Below, piece by piece: positions 39,383 through 48,085 of a stretch of 64,000 nucleotides of DNA; position 1 is the stretch's first letter; the number at the start of each line of letters is the position of its first letter. The notes beneath the pieces are model-generated. The model had not been told where the DNA came from. It saw nothing but the letters and a program-made list of their open reading frames with translations, and made no database searches. The stretch is from assembly GCA_016200325.1 (NCBI GenBank), contig JACQEZ010000008.1, positions 167,940 to 231,939 on the forward strand, written 5' to 3'. This DNA comes from Candidatus Manganitrophaceae bacterium. Its GTDB lineage: Bacteria > Nitrospirota > Nitrospiria > SBBL01 > Manganitrophaceae. The position numbers were made by a program, and so were the translations under genes.

Positions 39383-40729
39383 CTAATTGCCGGCGACTGT
39401 CATACGGGAGATTTTAAGGGTCGGTGCGGCGGTGCGCCGCCACGGATTAAGATCATTGCCGATCATCTCGATCTGCTTGTACATCTCTTTGAGATTGCCG
39501 GCGATGGTGATCTCTTCCACCGGATAGGCGAGCTCCCCGTTTTCAATCCAGATTCCGACCGCGCCGCGGGAGTAATCGCCGGTGACCATGTTCACGCCGA
39601 AGCCGATCAGCTCCGTCACATAGAGCCCCGCCTTTACCGACCGGACGATCTCTTGCGGGGTATACCGCCCCGGCTTCAGGTGAAAATTGCTCGATCCGGC
39701 CGAGGGGGGATCGCCGATGCCTCGGACCGCGCTGCCGGTCGAAGCGAGCCCCAGCTTTTTGCCGGAATAGGTGTCGAGCAGATAGGTTTTAAGGACCCCG
39801 TTTTCAATGACGGTCTTTTTATAAGAGGGAAGTCCCTCCCCGTCAAAGGGACGGGAGCCGAGCCCTGACGGAAGGGTCGGATCGTCTTCAATCGTCACGT
39901 CGGCCGAGGCGATCTGCTTTCCCAATTGATCGATCAGGAACGAGGCCCCCTTATAAATCGAATAGCCCGAGACCGCTGAAGCGAGGTGTCCCACCAGCGA
40001 GGAGGAGATCTCGGGATCGAAAATCACCGGCACCTCTTGGGTGGTGACCTTTCTCGCCCCCAGCCGTCGGAGGGTCCGCATCGCCGCCGTCTTCCCGACC
40101 GCCTCCGGCGATTCCATCTCTTTATATTTTCTCCGGGAGGAGTACCAATAGTCGCGCTGCATCTGGCCGTCTTGCGTCGCAATCGGCATCACCGAAAGAG
40201 ACGCGCCGGTGGTCTGATAACTGCCATGGAAGCCGTTGCTGGCGGCGTAGAGAACGAGTGTATGATAGTGGCCGAACTCGGCCCCTTCCGAATTGGTGAG
40301 GCGCGGGTCTTGCTCCAGCGCCGCCCCCTCCGCCCGCCGGGCGATGTCGATCTTCTCCTCAATCGGGAGCTTCTCGACATCGGTGTCGGCCAGATCGCGC
40401 TCGGGGACGCTCTTCGCCAATAACTCCGGCGCCGGCAGTCCGGAAAAGGGATCCTCCGGGGTGATCTGCGCCAAGGTGCAGGTGTCCGACACCAGCCGGT
40501 CGAGCGATTCGTGGCTGAAGTCCGAGGTGGAGGTGATCGCCGACCGCTTCCCAAAAAAGATCCGGAGCCCGAGGCTCTTGCCACGGGCATTGCTGATCTT
40601 CTCGACCTCCCTCAGCCGGACCTGCGCCGAGAAGGAATCCCCCTCGACGACGATTAAATCTCCTGCGGTCGCCCCTTGTTTTTCCGCCTTCTTCAGTAGC
40701 TCTTCGGCGCGATTCAGATCGAATGCCAT
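39383..40729 (-). CDS. tldE: TldE/PmbA family metalloprotease subunit
   Basis: A 448-residue partner of TldD in the protease that processes peptide toxins and modified peptides. It shares the TldD/PmbA fold; the second half has LPSYKKTVIENGVLKTYLLD and the closing SRGAVGIWIENGE and GNLKEMYKQI motifs of the family. It lacks the HExxxH motif, as expected of TldE. It lies 13 bases after tldD on the same strand, so the two subunits are made together. Confidence 0.9.
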   Translation of the reverse strand: MAFDLNRAEELLKKAEKQGATAGDLIVVEGDSFSAQVRLREVEKISNARGKSLGLRIFFGKRSAITSTSDFSHESLDRLVSDTCTLAQITPEDPFSGLPAPELLAKSVPERDLADTDVEKLPIEEKIDIARRAEGAALEQDPRLTNSEGAEFGHYHTLVLYAASNGFHGSYQTTGASLSVMPIATQDGQMQRDYWYSSRRKYKEMESPEAVGKTAAMRTLRRLGARKVTTQEVPVIFDPEISSSLVGHLASAVSGYSIYKGASFLIDQLGKQIASADVTIEDDPTLPSGLGSRPFDGEGLPSYKKTVIENGVLKTYLLDTYSGKKLGLASTGSAVRGIGDPPSAGSSNFHLKPGRYTPQEIVRSVKAGLYVTELIGFGVNMVTGDYSRGAVGIWIENGELAYPVEEITIAGNLKEMYKQIEMIGNDLNPWRRTAAPTLKISRMTVAGN

Positions 40730-40742
40730 TTTTTCTCCACTG

Positions 40743-42215
40743 TTAGCTTTTGGTTCCGCCGACGGTCATCTCGGAGATCTTGATCGTCGGAAGCCCGACG
40801 CCGACCGGCACGCTTTGTCCGTCTTTCCCGCAGGTTCCGATTCCGGAGTCGAGGGAGAGATCGTTCCCGACCATCGTCACCTTGGTGAGGACGTCGGGTC
40901 CATTTCCGATCAAGGTCGCCCCCTTCACCGGACGGCCGATCTTTCCGTTCTCGATCAGGTAGGCCTCGCTCGCCGAGAAGACAAATTTTCCGCTGGTGAT
41001 GTCGACCTGGCCGCCGCCGAACGAGACGGCATAAAGCCCTTTCCGGACCGATCGGAGGATCTCCTCGGGAGCGGACTCCCCGGCCAGCATGTAGGTGTTC
41101 GTCATCCGCGGCATCGGGCTGTGGGCGTAGCTCTCGCGCCGGCCGTTTCCGGTGAGCGGCATCTTCATCAACTTCGCATTCAGCCGGTCTTGGAGATAAC
41201 CTTTCAAGATCCCCTTCTCGATTAAAACCGTCTTGCTGGTCGGGGTTCCTTCGTCATCGCAGTTGAGCGAGCCGCGGCGGGAGGGAAGGGTGCCGTCGTC
41301 GACGATGGTGCAAAGCTCCGACGCGACCCGCTGTCCGATTTTGCCGCTGAAGGCGGAGGTTCCTTTCCGATTGAAGTCGGCCTCCAACCCATGGCCGATC
41401 GCCTCATGAAGGAGGATGCCGGGCCAGCCCGGTCCGAGGACCACCTCCATCCCTCCCGCCGGCGCATCGATGGCGGAGAGGTTGACGATCGCCTGTCGCG
41501 CCGCCTCTCGGGTGTACTGCTCGAAGCGCTGCTCGTCGAGGAAATAGCCGAATTCATACCGCCCGCCGCCGCCGAAGCTCCCGACCTGGCGGTTCCCCTG
41601 CTCTTCCGCGATGCAGGTGACATTCAACCGCTCGAGCGGGAGGATGTCGCCGATGACGACCCCTTCGGAATTCGCGATCAAAATAATCTTGTACTCGCTG
41701 CTGAAGGAGGCCATGACCTTCTTGATTCGCGGATCGTATTGCCGGGCGATCCGGTCGATCTCTTCAAGGAGCTTGATCTTTCTCTCCACCGGCACCTCGA
41801 TCGGCGGGGTTCCGACCGGGTAGAGATTTCTTTCCGGCGCGGTCACCTGATGCATCGGCACGGTTGCCGACGAACTCCCCTCCTCGGCGATATAGCGGGC
41901 GGTTTTGGCGGCGATGAGGAGCTGATCGGTGTTGATGTCGTCCGAATAGGCGTAGCCGGTCTTCTCCTGGGCGAGCGCCCGAACCCCGACCCCCTGGGAG
42001 ACGTTTTTCGAGACCTTCTTGACGATCCCCTCTTCCAGGCTGATCGACTCGCTCGTCAGGTACTCGAAGAAGAGGTCGGCATAGTCGATCCGCTTCCCCA
42101 GCACCTTCCCCATCGCCGACTCCAACGAGGAGGTCGACAGACCATATTTCTCCAAGAAGAACTGGTCCGGTTTCTCCGGGTTGTTCGTCGGACTGTTTGC
42201 CGTTTTGTTCGTCAT
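40743..42215 (-). CDS. tldD: TldD metalloprotease
   Basis: The catalytic subunit, 490 residues. The zinc motif HEAIGHGLEADF (HExxxH) is clear in the middle of the chain, with the downstream Cys/His region around FVFSASEAYLIENGK. The TldD/TldE complex cleaves small peptides into a central cavity. I start at 42215 (Met7 of the longer frame), which has AAGAG just upstream; a frame to 42233 is possible. First gene of the tldD-tldE pair. Confidence 0.93.
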   Translation of the reverse strand: MTNKTANSPTNNPEKPDQFFLEKYGLSTSSLESAMGKVLGKRIDYADLFFEYLTSESISLEEGIVKKVSKNVSQGVGVRALAQEKTGYAYSDDINTDQLLIAAKTARYIAEEGSSSATVPMHQVTAPERNLYPVGTPPIEVPVERKIKLLEEIDRIARQYDPRIKKVMASFSSEYKIILIANSEGVVIGDILPLERLNVTCIAEEQGNRQVGSFGGGGRYEFGYFLDEQRFEQYTREAARQAIVNLSAIDAPAGGMEVVLGPGWPGILLHEAIGHGLEADFNRKGTSAFSGKIGQRVASELCTIVDDGTLPSRRGSLNCDDEGTPTSKTVLIEKGILKGYLQDRLNAKLMKMPLTGNGRRESYAHSPMPRMTNTYMLAGESAPEEILRSVRKGLYAVSFGGGQVDITSGKFVFSASEAYLIENGKIGRPVKGATLIGNGPDVLTKVTMVGNDLSLDSGIGTCGKDGQSVPVGVGLPTIKISEMTVGGTKS

Positions 42216-42280
42216 CTCTTTAAGTCCCTTCATAAAAGTGGCTGATTTTTATTAATTTTACAGGAGTGGGGCCGCTTCTT

Positions 42281-42763
42281 TCAAGTGCGACTTTTATTCA
42301 GCCGTTCCAAGCGCCTCTGCTTCCGCTCCAGCGCCTCTTCGTGGCGGCGCCGCTCTTCCTCCGTCGTCAGGATCAGCTTCGGCACCGGCACCGGACGGCC
42401 TTTGAGGTCGACGGCGACATAGGTCAAAATAGCGCTGCTCGTATGGACCCGCTCCCCGCTCAACCCGTTCTCGGAGTAGACTTCGACCCCCACTTCCATC
42501 GAGCTCTTTCCGGCGTAGTTCATCTGTGCCTTTAAGATCACCAAAAAGCCGAGGCGGACCGGGACGAGGAAGTCGAGCCCCTCCATTGAGGCGGTGACAA
42601 TCGGCCTGCGGCTGTGCCGGTTGGCGACGATGGCGCCGACCATGTCGATCCAATGCATCAACGTGCCGCCGAGAAGGTTGCCGAGCATGTTCGTGTCGTT
42701 CGGCAGGATAATCTGAACCATTTCGGTCGCCGTTTCGGCCACCGTTTTTCCTTCTTCCGCCAT
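42281..42763 (-). CDS. Acyl-CoA thioesterase, hot-dog fold
   Basis: A 160-residue single hot-dog domain with the family opening MVQIILPNDTNMLGNLLGGTLMHWID (read here in parts: the NDTNMLGNLLGG loop and HWIDMVGA) and the strand pair GLDFLVPVRLG and MEVGVEVYSE. It is of the YciA/BFIT type that hydrolyses a broad range of acyl-CoAs. A C-terminal helix rich in Arg and Glu follows. Isolated on the minus strand between an SDR gene and tldD. Confidence 0.85.
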   Translation of the reverse strand: MAEEGKTVAETATEMVQIILPNDTNMLGNLLGGTLMHWIDMVGAIVANRHSRRPIVTASMEGLDFLVPVRLGFLVILKAQMNYAGKSSMEVGVEVYSENGLSGERVHTSSAILTYVAVDLKGRPVPVPKLILTTEEERRRHEEALERKQRRLERLNKSRT

Positions 42764-42879
42764 TGTCCCTCCGATCAGATCGCGTCGATCACTTTATCAG
42801 CCCGTCATTCTCGATTAAACTTCGGGAACGACGGTCAAGTAAATAAATGGGTAAGGTCGTTCATTCTGAATCGCCTCTC

Positions 42880-43656
42880 TTACGCCGTCGTCGCCCCCCC
42901 GCAAATATTGAGGGCCTGTCCGGTCATCGCTTGAGAGGCCTCCGAGGCGAGGTAGACCGCCAGCTCCGCCACCTCGGCCCCTTCCGTGAACCGCTTCATC
43001 GGGATGGCGGCGACCGCCTGGCGACGGACCTCTTCCATCGACAGCCCGGCCCCCTCGGACCACTCTCTTAAACCGAGCTGCGCCATCTCGGTCTCCACCC
43101 AGCCGGGGCAGAGGGCGTTCACGGTGATGCCGCGGGAGACAACCTCGAGCGCGAGCGCACGGGTAAAGCCGATGATTCCATGTTTCGTCGTGCAGTAGGC
43201 GGTGTAGCCGGCGACCCCGAATTTTCCCAACACGGAAGAGAGGTTGATGATCCGTCCGTGGGAATGGTCTCTCATCTCCCGCAAAACCCGCTTGGTGACA
43301 GTGTAGGTTCCGGTCAGGTTGGTCTGAAGAATCGCCAGCCAGCGCTCATCCTTCTCTTGATCGATCGGGGTTTGGCCTGAGATCCCGGCATTGTTGACCA
43401 AAATCTCGATCGGTCCGAAGGCGCCGACCGCGTTGGCGACAAATTGATCGACGGAGCGGCGGTCGGTCACATCGACCTGAAAACCGGCAACCGGATACCC
43501 ATCCTTCTGAAGCTTTTCGGCATAAGCCTTGTGGTGGTTCGGATTTCGTGAGCCGATGACGACCCGGGCCCCCTCTCTTAAAAATTGCTCGGTCATCGCC
43601 GCCCCAATTCCGGTACCCCCACCCGTAATGATGGCCACTTTATCTTTCAGTCTCAT
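42880..43656 (-). CDS. SDR family NAD(P)-dependent oxidoreductase
   Basis: A 258-residue short-chain dehydrogenase: cofactor motif TGGGTGIGAAM, NNAGISG, and the catalytic Ser, Tyr and Lys of SSVLGKFGVAGYTAYCTTK with YxxxK. Looks like the FabG or 3-hydroxybutyrate dehydrogenase group; the substrate cannot be read. It converges with nothing and is followed by the small exported gene on the other strand. Confidence 0.88.
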   Translation of the reverse strand: MRLKDKVAIITGGGTGIGAAMTEQFLREGARVVIGSRNPNHHKAYAEKLQKDGYPVAGFQVDVTDRRSVDQFVANAVGAFGPIEILVNNAGISGQTPIDQEKDERWLAILQTNLTGTYTVTKRVLREMRDHSHGRIINLSSVLGKFGVAGYTAYCTTKHGIIGFTRALALEVVSRGITVNALCPGWVETEMAQLGLREWSEGAGLSMEEVRRQAVAAIPMKRFTEGAEVAELAVYLASEASQAMTGQALNICGGATTA

Positions 43657-43794
43657 CGATCCTCCCGATAGCCTAAATGGTGTGAGTATATACGAAATAG
43701 GTTATTGTGATCGATCCGTTCACGGGTGTCGACCGTCTCTATCTATAAACATATGTTTTTACAGTGGAATTACAAAGCGCTTTGCTGAAAGAGA

Positions 43795-43810
43795 AGGCAC
43801 AGCGCTTGCA
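43795..43810 (+). promoter_or_regulatory. Candidate sigma-54 promoter
   Basis: AGGCAC at 43795-43800, five bases, then TTGCA at 43806-43810: the -24 GG and -12 GC are 12 bases apart as sigma-54 requires. Predicted start near 43821 and ATG at 43856. A 12-base perfect palindrome CAAAGCGCTTTG at 43773-43784 just upstream could be an activator site. Confidence 0.5.
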
Positions 43811-43855
43811 AAATACTTTAAACGTTCTTACAACCACCAAACAGGAGGAGTTCGA

Positions 43856-44122
43856 ATGAAGAAATTGATGATGTTCTTTGTTGCTGCCATGGTTGCCTTT
43901 AGCTTCGCCACCGTCAGCTTCGCAACGGGAGACCATAAGGTCTCCGGCGAAGTCACCAAGGTCGAAGGGGACATGGTCACCGTGAAGGACGACAAGGGCA
44001 AAGAGCACAAGATCCATACCGATAAGAGCACCAAGACCACCGGCGACATTAAGCAGGGTGCCAAGGTCGATGTGGACATGACCGACAAAGGTCACGCCAC
44101 TGCAATTTCGGCGAAGAAATAG
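43856..44122 (+). CDS. Small exported protein
   Basis: An 88-residue protein with a clear Sec signal peptide (KLMMFFVAAMVAFSFATVSFA) and a 65-residue mature part rich in Lys, Asp and Thr with strand-forming repeats (VSGEVTKVEGDMVTVKDDKG), resembling small OB-like secreted domains. The start at 43856 has a strong AGGAGG; a frame from 43529 is excluded. A terminator follows directly. Function unknown. Confidence 0.7.
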   Translation: MKKLMMFFVAAMVAFSFATVSFATGDHKVSGEVTKVEGDMVTVKDDKGKEHKIHTDKSTKTTGDIKQGAKVDVDMTDKGHATAISAKK

Positions 44123-44146
44123 TCTGAACTCTCCGCGTTTTTCAAA

Positions 44147-44188
44147 CACCTCTCCACTGTGTGCAACCCGGTGGAGAGGTGTTTTTTT
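44147..44188 (+). terminator. Intrinsic terminator
   Basis: CACCTCTCCAC pairs perfectly with GTGGAGAGGTG across a 13-base loop, followed by seven T. It ends the small exported gene on + strand; the reverse direction has no T-run of its own. Confidence 0.9.
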
Positions 44189-44215
44189 ATAGGGGGTCTC
44201 TCGATCATAGAGGGT

Positions 44216-44920
44216 CTACCATAGATGGTCTGCCAGGGCCTGTAGAGAAGAAATGCGTGGGACCGCCCGCTCGTTTGGATAGCGTCCTGTGCGATCGAGC
44301 AGGAGGACTTTCATCCCGATCTCCTGAGCCCCTTTGATATCGTGATCGGGGCTGTCTCCGATATAGAGCGACTCTGTCGGGAGGAGGCCTGCTTTCTTCA
44401 AGGCTTTCTTGAAGATTTCCGGCGACGGCTTGGCGACCCCTTCTTGGCTTGAGATCGTCACCGTCTGGAAGTAGCGGCGGATGCCGAGGGCGCTGCAGAC
44501 CTCCTCGATCCGCGAATCGAAATTGGAAATAATGCCGAGCGGGTAACCCTCTTTGCTCAGGCGATCGAGGGTCTCTTTCGTATCAGGGAATAAGACCCAC
44601 CCTTCGGCCCCCCTGAAAAAATGAAAAATCTCCTCAAAGAGCGGATCAAACTTCGGAAAGCGAATGTCATCGAAGACCGCCCGGACGATCCGGTACCACC
44701 ACTCCTTCTCCCGGGCTTTCAACGCGGCCCCGCTCAGGCCGGGAAAGGCGAGCGGCGGGCTCCGTTTAAAGACCTCTCGGAAGCGCTGATTTAAGAGATC
44801 GGGCGCGACATCGATCCCATACTTCTTCGCAAAGCGGCTGTACTGGACGCCGACACCCTCTTTGACCTGAAATAAGGTGTCTCCCGCGTCAAAGAAGATT
44901 CCCTTGGCTTTATTCGACAT
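44216..44920 (-). CDS. HAD-superfamily hydrolase
   Basis: A 234-residue phosphatase-type HAD protein. Motif I is GIFFDAGDTLFQV (nucleophile Asp and second Asp), motif II is IISNFDSR with its Ser/Thr, the Lys is in VAKPSPEIFKKAL and motif IV reads YIGDSPDHDIKGA. The cap insertion is helical. Resembles phosphoglycolate phosphatase or pyrimidine 5'-nucleotidase types. It sits 24 bases behind the panE-like gene on the same strand. Confidence 0.85.
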   Translation of the reverse strand: MSNKAKGIFFDAGDTLFQVKEGVGVQYSRFAKKYGIDVAPDLLNQRFREVFKRSPPLAFPGLSGAALKAREKEWWYRIVRAVFDDIRFPKFDPLFEEIFHFFRGAEGWVLFPDTKETLDRLSKEGYPLGIISNFDSRIEEVCSALGIRRYFQTVTISSQEGVAKPSPEIFKKALKKAGLLPTESLYIGDSPDHDIKGAQEIGMKVLLLDRTGRYPNERAVPRISSLQALADHLW

Positions 44921-44944
44921 TGTGATCCGCTCTGTCCGTCTGCT

Positions 44945-45913
44945 TTATCGTGTTTGATCCTGCGCGTTTGATCCTGCTCTTTTTTGTTCGAGCCCTTTGA
45001 CCAAGCCATAGAGGGTGCGGTGGGTTGCCACCGGAATGCCCCGCCGCTCCCCGCGGCGGATCAGATCGCCGTTGAGATGATCGATCTCGGTCGGTTTTCC
45101 TCCCTTGAAATCTTCATACATCGACGTGTGGTATTCCCTGAACTGCGAGGAAACGGTGATCGTCTCGTCGATGGTCTTCTCCTTGAGAGCGATCCCCTCA
45201 CTCGCCGCCACGGCGATGATCTCCGCGATCGCTTGACGAACGATTTCCAGAAGCGGCGGAGAATCGAGAATCAGGGAGATCGGATGATCGAGGATCACCG
45301 ACAGCGGATTAAAAGTCGCATTCCAGCAGAGCTTCTCCCACTTCGCTTTCATGATCTGACCGGTGAGGGTGCATTGAATTCCGGCGTCCGAGAGGAGCTG
45401 ATGGATTTGCGCCGCGCGTTCGCTCTTCTCCCCCGAGCGCTCACCGACGGAGATGATCCCTCTTCGGAAATGCTCCACCACCCCCGGCGCCGCCAGGCGC
45501 GAGGTGATGTAGGCGACCCCGGCGACGAAGCACTCTTTTTTATAAAAATCAAAAATCCGCTCTTCGGAATCGACCCCGTTCTGCAGCGTCAGAAGGGTCG
45601 CTCCCCGTTCGACGAGCGGCGCAATCTCTTCGAGGACCGGGAGAAGGTCATAGGCTTTCACCGCCATAATGATCAGGTCGGCCGATTGCATCTCCGAGCG
45701 CTTTTGAACCAGGGTGGGATGAACGGTAAAGTCGCCGGAGAAGCTCTTGATCTGCAGCCCCTTTTTTTGGATCGCCTGGAAGGTTTGGGGACGGACCAAG
45801 AAGGTGACGTCGGCGCCCGACCGGCAGAGGAGGGCGCCGAAATAGCCGCCGACCGCGCCGGCGCCGACGATCAAGATCTTTTCAAATTTTTTCTGAGAGG
45901 GTGTTGCCGCCAT
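44945..45913 (-). CDS. 2-dehydropantoate 2-reductase family protein
   Basis: A 322-residue NADPH-dependent reductase of the ketopantoate reductase family. The dinucleotide motif is ILIVGAGAVGGYFGALLCRSG, followed by VMAVKAYD-type and GVDSEE motifs and KWEKLCWNATFNPLS with its catalytic Lys in KAKWEKL. It would reduce ketopantoate to pantoate in CoA synthesis, if a true PanE; similar family members act on other 2-oxo acids. The start at 45913 has AGGA five bases upstream. No other pantothenate gene is near, so the gene symbol is left blank. Confidence 0.8.
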   Translation of the reverse strand: MAATPSQKKFEKILIVGAGAVGGYFGALLCRSGADVTFLVRPQTFQAIQKKGLQIKSFSGDFTVHPTLVQKRSEMQSADLIIMAVKAYDLLPVLEEIAPLVERGATLLTLQNGVDSEERIFDFYKKECFVAGVAYITSRLAAPGVVEHFRRGIISVGERSGEKSERAAQIHQLLSDAGIQCTLTGQIMKAKWEKLCWNATFNPLSVILDHPISLILDSPPLLEIVRQAIAEIIAVAASEGIALKEKTIDETITVSSQFREYHTSMYEDFKGGKPTEIDHLNGDLIRRGERRGIPVATHRTLYGLVKGLEQKRAGSNAQDQTR

Positions 45914-46101
45914 GTCATCCTGAATCGGTCGGAAGTCAAGTCGCTTCCCGCCGTCTGAGCCTCGCTCTTTATAAAGTATTCCATCCAGATCTCTAACACG
46001 GTGATTCAAGAAGTGTCAAGCCGACCGGACGAGATAGACTGAGATGAAGGTGAAAATGAAGCGGCCGGAAAGGGCGATCCGATCCTCTCCTTTGTATCGG
46101 G

Positions 46102-47085
46102 TTATTTTCCGCGGCAGAAGGACTCGGCCTCTTTCACATCTTCGGCGCTCCCGATGATCAAGGGAACTTTTTGATGGAGCGATTCGGGCTTGATGTCAAG
46201 GATCGGCTGGGTGCCGGTCGTCGCGCGCCCTTGCGCCTGCTCGACGATGAAGGCGAGCGGGGCGGCTTCATAGAGGAGGCGAAGCTTCCCGTGTGGGTTC
46301 CTGCTGTCGCCGGGATAGAGGAAGATTCCCCCCTTCAGAAGGTTGCGGTGGAAGTCGGCGACGAGCGAGCCGACATAGCGGGCGGTGGCGCCGCTCTTCT
46401 TCATCCCCTCGATGTAGCGCTTCATCCCGTTTTCCCAGAGCGGCGCGTTCCCGTCGTTGATGCTGTAGATTTTTCCCCTGGAAGGGATTTTTATGTCTTC
46501 ATGAGAGAGTAGGAACTCTCCGATGCTCGGGTCGAGCGTGAATCCATGGACGCCGTAGCCGGTGCTGTAGACCATCATCGTCGACGAGCCGTAGATGATA
46601 TAGCCGGCGCCGACCTGATCGCGGCCGGGCTGAAGAAAATCGTCCATCGTCGCTTCGTTCCCGCCGCTCTTTCGGCGATGGATGGAGAAGATGGAGCCGA
46701 TGCTGATATTGACGTCGATATTCGAGGAGCCATCGAGCGGATCAAAGACCAGAACATATTTTCCCTTGGGATGAGGATCGGGAATTTGATAGATTCCTTC
46801 CAACTCTTCGGAGGCGAAGCCGATCAGGTGGCCGGTATGGCTGAGCGTTTTGATGAATGTTTCGTTGGCAAAATCATCAAGCTTCTGGACCCGCTCGCCA
46901 TGGACATTTTCTCTCCCCTGGTAGCCGAGGATGTCGATGAGGCCCGCTTTATTGACCTCTCTTGAGAGGATCTTGGCGGTCGTGGCGATCTCGGCCAACA
47001 GCCCGGTGAAATCGCCGGTCGCTTTAGGATAGTGCTTCCGTTGCTGTTCAATGAGAAATCGAGTGAGAGTGGTCCCCAGCTCCAT
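46102..47085 (-). CDS. fbp: Class I fructose-1,6-bisphosphatase
   Basis: A 327-residue class I FBPase that dephosphorylates fructose 1,6-bisphosphate in gluconeogenesis or the Calvin cycle. Metal and substrate motifs include FASEELEGIY, VFDPLDGSSNIDVN and the closing GGIFLYPGDSRNPHGKLR. All catalytic acidic residues appear intact. No other sugar-phosphate gene is adjacent. Whether it serves gluconeogenesis or carbon fixation cannot be told from here. Confidence 0.96.
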   Translation of the reverse strand: MELGTTLTRFLIEQQRKHYPKATGDFTGLLAEIATTAKILSREVNKAGLIDILGYQGRENVHGERVQKLDDFANETFIKTLSHTGHLIGFASEELEGIYQIPDPHPKGKYVLVFDPLDGSSNIDVNISIGSIFSIHRRKSGGNEATMDDFLQPGRDQVGAGYIIYGSSTMMVYSTGYGVHGFTLDPSIGEFLLSHEDIKIPSRGKIYSINDGNAPLWENGMKRYIEGMKKSGATARYVGSLVADFHRNLLKGGIFLYPGDSRNPHGKLRLLYEAAPLAFIVEQAQGRATTGTQPILDIKPESLHQKVPLIIGSAEDVKEAESFCRGK

Positions 47086-47118
47086 CGCTTGCTCCTCTTG
47101 GGTATAATGGACGAACCC

Positions 47119-48042
47119 TTATTTCACCATCCGCGCGCCCAGCCGGTCCATCTGGGCGATTCGTATCTCCGAAAGAACCTGGTGTCCTTGAAATGCTCTT
47201 TCCATGGCCTTCCCGATCTTCTCCCCCTTCTTCGAATCGTCGGTGACCGCAAAGATCGAAGCCCCCGCGCCGGAGATCGAACAGCCGAAGGCCCCTGCCG
47301 TCAAAGCGGCCTTTTTAACATCTTCAAAGCCTTTAATCAAGGGGGCGCGGGCCGGCTCGGCAACCCGATCTTGTATCGACCGGCCGAATCGAACCGGGTC
47401 TTTTTTCGCAACCGCCCAGGTGATCATCGACGCATAAGCCATGTTCGAGATAAAGTTCTCCATCGGAATCATCCGGGGAAGCACGCGTCTCGACTCTCTC
47501 GTGAGAAGGGGAAAATCGGGGGTCGCGATGATGATCACCGCCTTATCGATCCGTCCCAACGGAACGACCTCTTTGGTAAAAGGATTGTTCCAGGTGATCC
47601 CTCCCATCATCGACGGCCCGACATTGTCGAGAAAGAAACCCCGGCTGACCTGCGATTCGGCCACCGCCGCCAGCGGGATCAATTCGGCCTTGGAGAGCTT
47701 CTCCCCGAAGAGGAGGTTGACCGCATAAGCCCCGGCCACCGCGCTCGCGGCGCTGCTCCCCAGCCCGGTTCCCGGAACCCCTTTGTGAAGGGTGAGTTGA
47801 ACCCCTTCCCGAATTCCCAAATGGGTCAGGACGGTTTGTACCGCGATTCCGGCGGTGTTTTCCTCGGCCTTATACGATAGACGGCCGCGGTCTCCGGTGA
47901 TTTCCGTGATCGAGACCCCCGGCTCGGACCGCCGCATCGCCGTGACCGTGTCTCCCATTCCTGCGAGCGCCATCCCCAATACGTCGAATCCCGGGCCGAT
48001 GTTTCCTACCGACGCAGGGGCAAAGACACGAACCGACTTCAT
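47119..48042 (-). CDS. thrB: Homoserine kinase
   Basis: A 307-residue GHMP kinase that phosphorylates homoserine for threonine synthesis. The GHMP motif is GTGLGSSAASAVAGAYAVN (about 90-108); the N-terminus has FAPASVGNIGPGFDVLG, the usual opening, and the C-terminus has CSISGAGASIFAV. thrC and hom are not in the window. It ends 33 bases before fbp on the same strand. Confidence 0.93.
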   Translation of the reverse strand: MKSVRVFAPASVGNIGPGFDVLGMALAGMGDTVTAMRRSEPGVSITEITGDRGRLSYKAEENTAGIAVQTVLTHLGIREGVQLTLHKGVPGTGLGSSAASAVAGAYAVNLLFGEKLSKAELIPLAAVAESQVSRGFFLDNVGPSMMGGITWNNPFTKEVVPLGRIDKAVIIIATPDFPLLTRESRRVLPRMIPMENFISNMAYASMITWAVAKKDPVRFGRSIQDRVAEPARAPLIKGFEDVKKAALTAGAFGCSISGAGASIFAVTDDSKKGEKIGKAMERAFQGHQVLSEIRIAQMDRLGARMVK

Positions 48043-48085
48043 TCGAACTCCTTATGCAGGGAGGGACGAGGAACATCCTTCCGGT

